A stretch of 64,000 nucleotides of DNA from Fragilaria crotonensis (Eukaryota > Bacillariophyta > Fragilariophyceae > Fragilariales > Fragilariaceae), in the NCBI GenBank assembly GCA_022925895.1, contig JAKSYS010000881.1, positions 496,001-560,000 of the forward strand. The letters are read 5' to 3'. Of this stretch, positions 1 through 10,192 are shown one piece after another (positions within the stretch are counted from its first letter, which is position 1; each line of letters starts with the position of its first letter). The notes beneath the pieces are model-generated. The model searched no databases, was not told the DNA's origin, and saw nothing but the letters and a program-made list of their open reading frames with translations. A program made the position numbers and the translations under genes.

Positions 1-4
1 ATTT

Positions 5-1240
5 TCAGCTGGTTGTAGTCGTCACAGGAGCATAAGCATTGTCGCCCATGGGCTCAAAACAAAAGCCAGCATCCTCAAGTTGACGTGCGCGAGCGGTAGT
101 CATGTGCGATGGCTTTCCTTGCACCATGAGCCTCCGGTGGCGCCTTTGTTCCTTCACCCACAACCCCAGTTTTCGATTCTTCGGATGGTCTGCTGGTAAA
201 ATCCATGTGCCGTATTGTTTATGGATGGACACCAGCTCATTAAAATTCCTTTGCCATGCATCTTCCTGTGCATTCCACACAAACCCAATTTGGTCGAGGA
301 GGTCAATGCGAGCTTTATTCAATGGGGTATCCATGCCCTTTTGGAAACTCTTGTACTGCTTGCGTTGTTCATTGATCCACGTGCCCAATCGCGTACCTGC
401 TAGTACGTCTCGTGGGATTTTACCTTGGAATCGAGCCTGGTAGTGGACAAGTGTATCATACTGTGCTTGCCACTTCCGTCCCACCGCCGCCTGCCTTGAT
501 TTCGTACTGCCTGCAGCCGAAAGCGATTCGGCGGGAGTCGCTACGCTTCCCATAACGCAATTCGAGGTAGTGCTTTGGTTAGTTGCAGAGGAAAAGGGTA
601 GTTCGTTGTCATGAGGTCGCACTGGCCCATGGTGAGGATGTGCCCAAGTAAATGCTGAAGGTAATTGGCCGCCTTTAGCATGAAGTAGACTTCGTCTTGC
701 CCTTATTATCTGCTGGGCCTTAATCCTTACCAACTCTCTTTCGTTCTCCAGCATTGTCACCCTTCGATGCCTCGACATAATATTCATCTTCTCTTGAGAG
801 AAAAGATCGTGGAAGTGGGAGCTCCCCTCCCATGGTGCGAGTGCCTGTTCTTCGGAAATGGTAGTGGCGGCAAGCTGTCGATTCAGAAAATGCGCTTGGC
901 GACGAGCTGAATTTGCTAGAAGTTCTATGTGTTCCTTACGCAAGGAGTGTCGGTGGAGGACGTTATGGAGGGCCAGCGACGCCGTGGAGTTTGCACAGAA
1001 AGTAGCCATTTCAAGCGCAGCATTACGAAAAGGCAACATTCTCTGCTCAAAAGTGCCATTCAGCATAACAGCATTCGAGCCTATATCAAACGCATGAACT
1101 GCATGTCGAGGGTCAATCGCAATGGCGTCAGGATGTATGTGATGCTTCGTTCTTGATGGGAGTTGAACTGCGTAGTCACCATTACAAAGTTGAGGGGGAA
1201 GTGCTGGAAGTTCAGTATCGCTGCTCCTCGTGCGCATCAT
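5..1240 (-). CDS. Helicase-associated (HA) domain protein
   Basis: Complete 411-residue frame from an ATG at 1240 to a TGA at 5-7. The C-terminal part holds two helicase-associated domain repeats, at about residues 253-320 and 324-395. Each has the family pattern of a conserved W at the start, a basic middle with 'LGTWINEQR' or 'LGLWVKEQRR', and an end 'LLDQIGFVW' or 'LEDAGFCFEP'. HA domains occur in large numbers in diatoms, often without a helicase core, and their role there is not established; nucleic-acid binding is usually assumed. The N-terminal 250 residues are low complexity, with a basic stretch near residues 165-190. No helicase motifs, signal peptide or membrane segment are visible. 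No intron is needed. Confidence 0.8.
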   Translation of the reverse strand: MMRTRSSDTELPALPPQLCNGDYAVQLPSRTKHHIHPDAIAIDPRHAVHAFDIGSNAVMLNGTFEQRMLPFRNAALEMATFCANSTASLALHNVLHRHSLRKEHIELLANSARRQAHFLNRQLAATTISEEQALAPWEGSSHFHDLFSQEKMNIMSRHRRVTMLENERELVRIKAQQIIRARRSLLHAKGGQLPSAFTWAHPHHGPVRPHDNELPFSSATNQSTTSNCVMGSVATPAESLSAAGSTKSRQAAVGRKWQAQYDTLVHYQARFQGKIPRDVLAGTRLGTWINEQRKQYKSFQKGMDTPLNKARIDLLDQIGFVWNAQEDAWQRNFNELVSIHKQYGTWILPADHPKNRKLGLWVKEQRRHRRLMVQGKPSHMTTARARQLEDAGFCFEPMGDNAYAPVTTTTS

Positions 1241-1543
1241 CGCGATGGAGCCTTTAGGTTAGGAGCGTCAAGTGTTCTATGAACGCGTTGAAAAGGTGTG
1301 CCTTGCAGTCTTGCAATACTCGTTTGTGAGGGGTCGCGGCACTTTAAATCACGGCTAATCGCTTGGAAATTCTACTTCGTCCCACAAATACTCCCTGTAC
1401 TTTGTTATGATCCTTCATACGACACGCAGCAATCCTACCAGATATTTCATACCGGTAGTACTATACGTATGTAGTTATGTTCCAAGTTCCAACTTCCCAC
1501 ACACAACAGGCCCAACTGCTTAATCGATAGTAGTACTCCTCGT

Positions 1544-1880
1544 ATCGTCACCAGAGACGGGAATTTCTGAAAATATCAAACCCATGGGTACCCACGTAAA
1601 GCTACGCTCACGGAAGTACCAGCCCAAACCCACCCAGAACCCATACGATCTACCAAGACCTACCCAAACCCACCCAAACCCAGTAGTTAGTACTGGACTA
1701 GATGGCTCTACTACTACCGGTAGCAAACATCTACAGTCATTTTTTGCTATGATTTGCCGGCCCACCCAGACCCACCCATGAAATCCTGAGCTCACCCAAA
1801 ACCCACCCTTAACCCAATGGGTTTGGGTGGGCCGTGGGTTTGGGTGGGCTGGGTTTGAAATTCCCGTCTCTGATCGTCAC
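1544..1880. mobile_element. hAT-type MITE with 8-bp target duplication
   Basis: A 321-bp element (1552-1872) is bounded by perfect 16-bp terminal inverted repeats, CAGAGACGGGAATTTC on the left and its complement at 1857-1872. It is flanked on both sides by the same 8 bases, ATCGTCAC (1544-1551 and 1873-1880). An 8-bp duplication and a terminus starting CAG-A/N-G are hallmarks of the hAT superfamily. The interior carries no transposase. It consists mostly of degenerate CCCACCCAAACCC units on the left and the complementary GGGTTTGGGTGGG on the right. The apparent W/G/V-rich reading frame across it is a by-product of these repeats. Confidence 0.88.
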
Positions 1881-2876
1881 TTATCATTCGACTGCGACAT
1901 CCGAAGTGCAACTTTGCTTGGTAATGTTTATGGTAAAAGCAACTTAATGAGACTACGATAGTGACGTATGCATCGCGCGGCGTTGAGTATTAGCGCCGAG
2001 TGTGAAGGGCTTCCCCGCTCAATCTATGCTTAAATGTGATTCGTACTCTGGGCGGCGTGATTCGACAGTACTTCGATTTAAATGCCAAGCCGTACCACCG
2101 CAGAGGTCGACGAGATCGTCGAGGTATCAACACAGTACCACGAGTACGAATATGTCCTGAAAAAAAACATAGGGCTTCAAATTTGTCCGGGTATAAGTCG
2201 GGGCCATAGGAGGAGAATAAGTCATTTTTGCAATTTTCAATGCGTAAATGTCCCCCTGAGGCGCAAGAAGACCGCTGACGCCAGAGTATGGTGGCTGCCG
2301 CAGTATACGCTATTTCTTTTTCATAAGTAAAATAGCGCGGGTTAAGATATGGAACATGCGGGACATCAAAAAAGCACAAAATTTATTATTTTACGTTCTG
2401 CCCCGGCATCCGACAAAGTAGATGCATCCGGGACATCAGATACGCGTTTGATAGGTTCGTTTCGTCCTTTCTTCAATATGGAGAACTGCGAATGCGTCTT
2501 CATCCCTCGTCGCTCGGACCAAGGTTGTTTGGAAAGGCTGTTGTATTCCAGACAAAATGTCATCGAACGCCAAATCGTCGTTTTCAAATGAGGAAGGGGT
2601 TGCTCACTCGTGAATTTTCCGACGCTGTACAACTACTGTAGGTTCAGTATTAATGACCCCGGAAGGTCCGGCAATACGAGCTTAGTCGTGAACAGCTGCA
2701 TCTTTTTCTTAATCTACCGGTATTCTCTATTCTGATCCAAATGCCCATGTGATGTGCTGAGCTGAAATGTGAATAGATGAACACATCACTACAGCAGACA
2801 CAAGAAGCTATCTTGATGATTTAGATTCTAGATTCGTAGTTTTGACTTATGTATTTCATCACTTTTGGTGGTTGAC
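1881..2876. other. Intergenic, no gene seen
   Basis: About 1 kb between the MITE and the TTG array. Short open frames exist on both strands, but none shows a domain, compositional coherence or splice support. I see nothing here that I can call. Confidence 0.5.
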
Positions 2877-3233
<357 letters not shown>

Positions 3234-3239
3234 GAAGTT

Positions 3240-5300
3240 TGCAACCGGATAACTATAAGGCAACTTTTTGCAAAGCCAAATTTCAAAATGAGGACTTTAG
3301 TTTTGTCCTTGCAAAACTGCAATTCACTATATGGGTGGGCCTTCCAGCAAACATTTGCTTTCTGAATTTGCTTATGATGCAACAACCTTGCCAGCTCAGT
3401 TGGATCAACACCTTGGCTAAAATTCTTACTTCCTCATGAAAATCAGAGCACTTCTGGCATACAAACTCAACTGCCCCCACTTTATTGCTGGAACTTCCTG
3501 AGGATGTCTTGCTGTGTCCACCTAGAATGTAGAGCACAAGATCTGGAACTTGCATATCCAAACATCAGCATTTCGCACCACACGCAAGATTAGCTACTAG
3601 GCAACAATGATGAAATAAAGACAACCTCACCAACTTCCTTTTCAAAACTGCCAACCTTTGCTGCAGTTAGATACAGTATTTGACTTGTGGTGCTTGGCAG
3701 TAAGTAAACAAAAAAAGACAGTCATTTAACCAGCCAATATTGGCTGGCACGAAGTTGTCAAGAAAACATTGAGGAACAAATGGATATCAGATGAGATTTA
3801 GTTTCCACCTTTGGAGGCTCATGGAGGAATTGTTTGATGCACCAAAAAAGCCACTTCATTGTGTGAAGCTGCTTAGCATTTGTATCCAACTTGAAGCTTA
3901 CTAGAAATGCTCTACAACTTGCTTGACTGGTCCGGGTTTGGCTGCAGCCTTCCCAAATTCCTCATCCTAATTGACTGCAAGGAAAAGGGACATGCTGGAT
4001 TCAAAGGATTTCAGCTTTTTGCAGGAATGGGACCCTTGACCACATCACTGAGGTCTACCAAACCAAAGTGGAGTAGTAGCCACTACTACACTGCCTAACA
4101 TAGTACATCAACTACACCTTGTTGTGGTGCTGCTTAGATTGGATGATTTCACTGACTCACACCAGACTGGTCAACTCTGAAACTTCCCCTTGCACCTTTT
4201 CTTAAAATCTGCAACTCGCTCAACGTCATTGGTGCACCATTTAAACTTCACATCCAAAAGAACGTAACTTGGCCAACAAGCATTTCAAAACATTTCTATG
4301 TTGCTTGTGTTGACATCAGCCATTTGAACCAAATCATTTACCAGCTGCTTTTCAAGTGTATGAAGACCCAATGATCTCATGTCGTATAAGAAGATCAACC
4401 ACTGGGAAGCAATGCGAAACGAAATTTCAAAGCCAGAGTACTAGCAGAAAACCCTATAAGCCATTCCGGTACCTCATCATGGTAGACATTCAGAGCAGTG
4501 ACAGGGGTTCAATCTCAGATATTGGCTTCTTTGCTCCATAAATCTCCTCCTACCCACGTGTCAACAGGTAGTCAATCATATTGTCAGAAAATAATCTGCT
4601 CTTGTAATGATCCCACATCAGCACTGATTGTTGAATTTAACAACCCCTATATGCTGTCTGCCTTAACGTTAAGACCGCACTTGCTGGCATCCTTGCTATG
4701 CCATGATGCTGCTGCACACTAGGAGGTTGAAGCACCAGAGAGATTTCCTGTGCTTGAGCAGCAGTGCTTGTTGTAGTCCAAACATATACTCATCCACCAA
4801 GGCTTGTCAACAATGACCTGGAAAATCTAAAACAGATACACAACCATTGATGATGTCCCCATTTATCATCATGATTCATTTACAGATTACTGTGTCAACA
4901 ATCCTCAGTAGAAGGATCCTTCAGGACCCACCACCATCTATGCCGCTGATGACAGAGACTTCTGACAGCATCATATGAACTTATCACACTCAGAGCAAGT
5001 GCGCCTACATCTTGATTGATGCATGTTTCTGATGGTACAGCAGTATCACAGTGACACAGCAGCATAGCTAGCAGTCCTAATGAGGAGCTCGTTGGCCTAC
5101 AGGAATGGGGCACGCACCTGGGTCGCTGCAGGTCCCAGCAGCATGGTGACAACCCAATCATTATTATATTCTAAGATTCAACGATGGTCGTCACATGGGA
5201 ATCAATTTCAAATTGTAAACAGTACAGAAGCTTCTTCCAAGGCGAGGGACAGAAAGCTGGTGAATGTACAAAATGATGAGGATCTGAATGTATGTTGAAT
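3240..5300 (-). pseudogene. Decayed, unidentified coding-like region
   Basis: About 2 kb with no long frame. Minus-strand translation gives short coding-looking patches in several frames. Near 4,175-4,240 there is 'FKWCTNDVERVADFKKRCKGK'-like text. Near 3,905-3,965 there is 'DEEFGKAAAKPGPVKQ'. Near 3,283-3,561 there is a Cys-containing patch with 'FVCQKCSDF'. These patches are separated by stops and frame changes. The base composition is poorer in GC than the neighbouring genes. It is most likely a dead transposon or dead gene read on the minus strand, but I do not recognise the family. Confidence 0.3.
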
Positions 5301-5643
5301 GTTTATTCCTTTATGCATCCAAATAATCGATTCACACGGAGAAGAAAATATCTCGACGAATTTACCATTTTCAGCATTTTGAGCCACTGAGTACTATCGT
5401 ATGTTACAGTGAACACATTACATTATTTGTGAACTGATATTCGCAAATAGCCGTAGAGCTGTGAACCACTTCTTCAAGTGGCATCCTGGTAACCCAGGGT
5501 ATGCCAAATCAGAGTTATCAGCGGCGAGCATCTGCCGATTTTCTAGTCTTTCGCGAGACCACGACGACTGATTTCCTTACCAGAAAGAGAACTTTGGCGG
5601 ATTTATTTCCCTCGTCACAACGAAGGCAGACCTGAAAGGGAAT

Positions 5644-7329
5644 CTATTTGGATGGCTTCAGAATCAAGCTCTCCAGAGCTTCATTGAAAAGAGGTGCAAG
5701 TATTGACGGACTATTTCCTCCGTCGTAGTCCAAATCCTTGTGCTTTCTTCGCAATCGACAATGGTACGCGCCTTGTTTGTTATTCTTGCAGCGTGAGCAA
5801 GGCTTAACACCAGCGTAGGAAGCAAAGGTTTTGCTCACGTCTTGATACGTATTTCCATCCGGGCCGAGGAAACTTTGCCCGTGCCGACCAGCGCGACTGG
5901 CATAAACCCCAGCCCGAATAATGCAGACACGCATGGCTTCAGTTTCAGCTGTTTCTGCCTCCATGATGCGCTTCAGTTCTGCAGCAGACCCTGATTGCGA
6001 AGAAGCAGGTGACGGTGACGCCGACTTCTTCTTTTTGATAGCGCTTTTTACCTTAGGGGCATCGCATTGGTCCATCTCCTGTTTCACGTTGTCCTTATCC
6101 CTTTCCTCGTTGATGCTAACGGTCTTCGTGTCACTTTTACTCTTGTCACCGTACACAGTACTAGCCAACGAGGCGGACCCAGCCGATGTTGAGCCGGTTT
6201 GGGTTGTGGCCAATCCGGTTCCTGCCGTCACAGACAGATTCTGGATACCAACGGCATGAGCCCCAACAAAGTGAGGGTCAGAAATTGAGTTGGAGGAAAG
6301 ACCAATGTAGCGACCTTCACCTGAGTGGAAGCAGTTGGGGTCCAAGTGTTTCACGAAGGTCTCGTTCATTGGTGGGTAGAAAGGATGTGTGTTTTTGAGG
6401 TCCAGTCCTTGTTGATTTTCTTCCAGCACTGGAGGACTCGGAGGGTCGGGGATGGGAGGGATTTCACAGGGATGTCTGTCTTCAAGCTCGGCTTCTTGAG
6501 CTTCAATAATCGCTGTTTCTCGTTCCATGACCAGCGTTATGTACTCCTTCCGCTTCTTGACGTAGTCTGACGGGTAGTCAATCTTGAGAGAAATTGGGAT
6601 CATATCGTCAAAGCGCCGTTTCCGTGTTTCGCCGCTTTTTGGATCTCTAAGGCCCTTCTTGAGCAATTGTATGAGCTTGGGTTCGCCATCGGTGGAATCA
6701 GCAATTAATTCTGGTGGAACCAACTTGGGAAAATTCTTGTTCAGTTGAATGTCTGTGTCAAAAAGGTCACCAACCTCGCGTTTCGTCGATGAGCCTCGTT
6801 GAGGATTTTCGATGCGTGTCTCCAGAGAATATCCAGCCATCACCATGTGGTGATCAAACAGAGCTGCCGTTGTGGTTGCATTGGGGAGGAGGAGACCAGG
6901 AGACGCGATCGCTGGCATCTTGATGGGTCTTACTGACAGCCGTTTCTTGGTGTGAGAAACGCGAGCGCCAGCTGACATCGCAGATGACGAGACTGGCTCT
7001 GCAAGGACTGTCATGTCATCCAATTCTTCGTCGTCGTCTACCACCATCGCATTGACGACAATGGAATCATGCTCCAATCCTTTCGCTCGTTCAGACTTCA
7101 CAAAAACGGAGCCCACTTCCTCGGCACCAGCTAACTCTTCTTTGGACTTTGCTGGGTCAGGCGTTGGATGCGATGGCTTATCATCGTGATCCGCCGAAAG
7201 ACGCAGCGTGAGCTTAAGCTTGGGCCGTGTCGGTTCTTGTGGGAGCAGTTCCTCCGACGACTCGTCCGAATCCGACGAGGACCCTGACGAGGTGTCGCCA
7301 AACTGATTCAGTTGTTCTATAGTCGCCAT
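5644..7329 (-). CDS. Conserved-looking acidic protein, unknown function
   Basis: 561 residues from an ATG at 7329, no intron. The N-terminus (residues 5-40) is Ser/Asp/Glu-rich, followed by a Lys/Arg patch near 130-140 ('KKRLSVRPIKMP'). The middle has a charged region around 'KKRKEYITLVMERE' and a Pro-rich strip 'IPPIPDPPSPP'. A Lys-rich tract 'AIKKKKSASPSP' follows. The C-terminal 110 residues look most ordered, with a CxxC-type cluster in 'PCSRCKNNKQGAYHCRLRRKH' that could bind zinc. The composition suggests a nuclear, possibly chromatin- or transcription-related protein, but I recognise no family and assign no function. Confidence 0.75.
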   Translation of the reverse strand: MATIEQLNQFGDTSSGSSSDSDESSEELLPQEPTRPKLKLTLRLSADHDDKPSHPTPDPAKSKEELAGAEEVGSVFVKSERAKGLEHDSIVVNAMVVDDDEELDDMTVLAEPVSSSAMSAGARVSHTKKRLSVRPIKMPAIASPGLLLPNATTTAALFDHHMVMAGYSLETRIENPQRGSSTKREVGDLFDTDIQLNKNFPKLVPPELIADSTDGEPKLIQLLKKGLRDPKSGETRKRRFDDMIPISLKIDYPSDYVKKRKEYITLVMERETAIIEAQEAELEDRHPCEIPPIPDPPSPPVLEENQQGLDLKNTHPFYPPMNETFVKHLDPNCFHSGEGRYIGLSSNSISDPHFVGAHAVGIQNLSVTAGTGLATTQTGSTSAGSASLASTVYGDKSKSDTKTVSINEERDKDNVKQEMDQCDAPKVKSAIKKKKSASPSPASSQSGSAAELKRIMEAETAETEAMRVCIIRAGVYASRAGRHGQSFLGPDGNTYQDVSKTFASYAGVKPCSRCKNNKQGAYHCRLRRKHKDLDYDGGNSPSILAPLFNEALESLILKPSK

Positions 7330-8205
7330 GAAAGTGGAAAAGTATTGAGTATTGCAGGGTAACTAACTTCAATCAATCGACGATGAGTGGAATTGAAGAG
7401 AACGAGACCCCAAACGGTCATCATTTCCATGGGGGGCTCCCGAGCGTCGCAGGAGAGAATCTTCCCCGCTCATCATTCCGCCATTGTCAGAAAGCACGGG
7501 AGAAGCAATGCTTTCAACGTGATCACGGCATTCCGGATTCCGACCTTACATTCTACCAGGTACTCCGGTACATTCTATGCATAGCGTACCCTCTACCTGG
7601 TCATGCAGTACTACGTCAACCAGCTCGACAAGAATAATGTACGAAATGCCTGCGTGTACCTGGTACTTGTACTTTTTGAGAGCACATTTTTGTCAATGGT
7701 AGGGACTGCATTGCGAGCTAGTAGGGATAGCTACCAAAGTGGATTGCAAGCAGGCATTAGACAGATCTTGCCGAGACGGTAATGTTAGTGCACACAGGAA
7801 CAGTCATTCGGATATGGATTGACTTCAAGAGCCAACAGAACGTTTGTCAGGAGTTTGTCTGTTACGAGTTAACACAATTTCGGCTGGGCATGTCTGTTAG
7901 GAGGTAAGACATTAGACGTAGCGGCCACAAGGGGATAAAGGAAGCTAATCAATTGAGCACAACAGCTTTGATCTTAGAGTTAAATGAGTTTCTCAATGTT
8001 GTACTCAATGTGTTGAATTGTGCACGAAATATGACAGATGAAGTGCAGAATTTGATCAAGTAGCATCAGAGTTTGATCTAAGTGTTACGTTATAAAAAAT
8101 CGTGGTAGTTGTTTGCAAAGTACGTCCCTGAGTACCTGCTACAAGACCGAATAAGCTAGCTGCGCTTTTTAAAAAGGATGCTGTCCATGCCGTGCTTCAA
8201 CTAGC
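7330..8205. other. Intergenic, no gene seen
   Basis: Separates the start of the acidic protein gene from the end of the B3GNTL1-like gene. The part nearest 7330 should hold the promoter of the minus-strand gene. Short frames at 7383-7637 look like chance. No RNA gene or repeat was seen apart from GTAC-rich stretches near 7,550-7,680. Confidence 0.5.
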
Positions 8206-9557
8206 CTAGCTGAAGTGCCATAAATCGTGTCCCTCTTTTCTGCCAATTCTTGTAACATTCTTCTCCAGCACACCATTTGTCCGATACATAGCAACGCATA
8301 CAACCACGGGTAGCTCTGAAAGATGACTCAAGTTGAGGCCAGGTGCATTGCAAACTTTGAATTTCTTCTTTGGAGGAGGTTCTGTCGAAGCTATCGTTGC
8401 ACATGGTGGCTTGTCCTTGTTGATGCGACCCTGAACGTTGTCGACACCAGAGTAGTATGCCTCTTGCAACTCGGTGCGTGCTTTGGGGTCTTTTGCAAGT
8501 AGAGAGAAATGAACAACTGGAATCTGAATCCCCATCTCTTTGTTATAGTAGTATCCAGCTTCGATCTTCTTGTGGTCGACGTCCGCCATACACACAACCT
8601 TCTTCCGCGCTTCCTCCGACAATGCTTTGAGAAAGTCCTTCCCATCTCTCCCGGCGCCCCATATAACAAACCTCTCCCACTCGCTCAAGACATTTACCTC
8701 GAACGCCAGGGCACGCAGCTGCAGAAGGAGCTTGCGCGATGTCTGAGCACTCTGCGACTGACCAACGCGATGGCGATAAACTATCAGCTTCTTGGGAACT
8801 ATTCGTAGCATACCGTCGGCGTGCAAATGAGCATGAATAAATCGCAGGTCCTCAGCTAGGCGCAGCTTGTCTTCCGTTTCGTCCTTGTGGACTAATTGAA
8901 GGATGCCATTTGCGTTGAAAGTTTGGCCCGTCATTGATTCGATATAACCGCCCAACTTTTCAAATCGAGAACGCATCATGCACCATGTTGGCTGCAGAAC
9001 AGTGACTTCACGATACCTTTCCATCATTAAACGCTCCTCAGATAATGTATTGGCCCATTGGGCATAATGCCAGGTCGAATCAGGGGATCTCGATCAAATT
9101 GAGAGCCTAATAGCAAGCGATTTCGATCTTCAGCTTGGAGTAAGGCGTGCACTTGTTCGGGTATACGGTGTGGACGCATTGTATCGTCACTATCAAGCCA
9201 TACCAAGACGTGGTCTTCTGATTTGTTCTCGCGCATTTGAGCGGCCCTGTTGCGAGCAGCCGGCGCACCTAGCGACCGTTTCGAGGATTGAATCAATAAC
9301 GTCGAGGTGAATTCCGATGACTGCGATGTCGTTTCGTTTCCGTACTGAACTTGAAGAGCCTCCAATATGCGCAATGAATCATCTGTGGAACCATCGTCGA
9401 AGCAACATATGGCTACATCTAATCGTCGGTTGGAATAAAAATCTTGGAGATGCAAGGGAATAATTTGCTTCATTGCCGACCCAACCGTCTCCTCGATCGT
9501 TGCTGATGCATTGTGAACCGGGACAAGTACGTCAACATAAATTGTTTGCTTCGACAT
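8206..9557 (-). CDS. B3GNTL1-like family 2 glycosyltransferase, one frame break
   Basis: The product is a glycosyltransferase 2 family enzyme that transfers a sugar from a nucleotide sugar. The best match by eye is the animal B3GNTL1 family, about 361 residues in human; here about 450. The N-terminal half has 'VDVLVPVHNASATIEE', then 'DDGSTDDSL', then the metal-binding 'WLDSDDTMRPHR'. The C-terminal half carries the B3GNTL1-specific region 'FVIWGAGRDGKDF' and ends 'EGHDLWHFS'. The start is the ATG at 9557; the longer frame begins with a non-ATG codon. The two halves lie in different frames. The switch sits at a run of four G (9083-9086), where one more base joins 'FDRDP' to 'PDSTWHYAQWANTLSEERL', as expected for the family. 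It is either an assembly error or a recent loss. Confidence 0.75.
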
Positions 9558-10192
9558 TTTCCTTAAAGAATTACGTAGCAGTATCCACTCAAGCGTCCGG
9601 CTAGAGGACAAAAGGCAACGGTGGCCAAGGTGTTATGTGCTTGGGGTACATCATTAATGGGTGGATGCGTAAGGTCTTATGCTATCACTCTGGTCTGCTG
9701 CTACAAATAGCGTTCGTTGTCGATTTGCGGCAATATCGTGCTGATATCATACAAACTATTCGCACACTGCACTCTACATATGACATATGACAACTGACGA
9801 CGCTCAATACTCCGACTACGGTACTACTCTATTTCCTACTCTCTAGTAGAGTACTTGTTACTTGTACCTTGCATACTTGTACTGTAGTCATTATTTACGA
9901 CAAAAGCTTAGTAGTACTGGTACAAGTAGTAGTATCACAATATTCAATATTCGTATCATACTCCGAGGAGTATGTCGTATGCATATGCTGTGGTGAGCAG
10001 CTGCTCCGGAGCCCGGAGTTTCTGGTTTCTGGACGAGTGGACACTGGACACTTGCACTGACACTCGACACACAGACCACAGACAGACATTATACTAAAAA
10101 GGCCAGCCAAAACAAAGATCCGCGTTGCTGTGGCCACAGGTCAACATCATCATAACACACGCCTCCGATTACATGTTTGCTCGGGGAGCAAG
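9558..10192. other. Divergent intergenic region rich in GTAC motifs
   Basis: Lies between two divergent genes and should hold both promoters. From about 9,830 to 10,000 it is full of overlapping AGTAC, TACTTGTAC and TAGTAGT words. No gene or RNA is supported. Confidence 0.5.

Noticed and set aside
1520-1795. W/G/V-rich 91-residue frame
   Set aside because: It is a translation of the GGGTTTGGGTGGG array within the hAT-type MITE and spans its left end.
1600-1860. Interstitial telomere
   Set aside because: The repeat is degenerate and sits inside an element with inverted ends and an 8-bp duplication, which explains it better.
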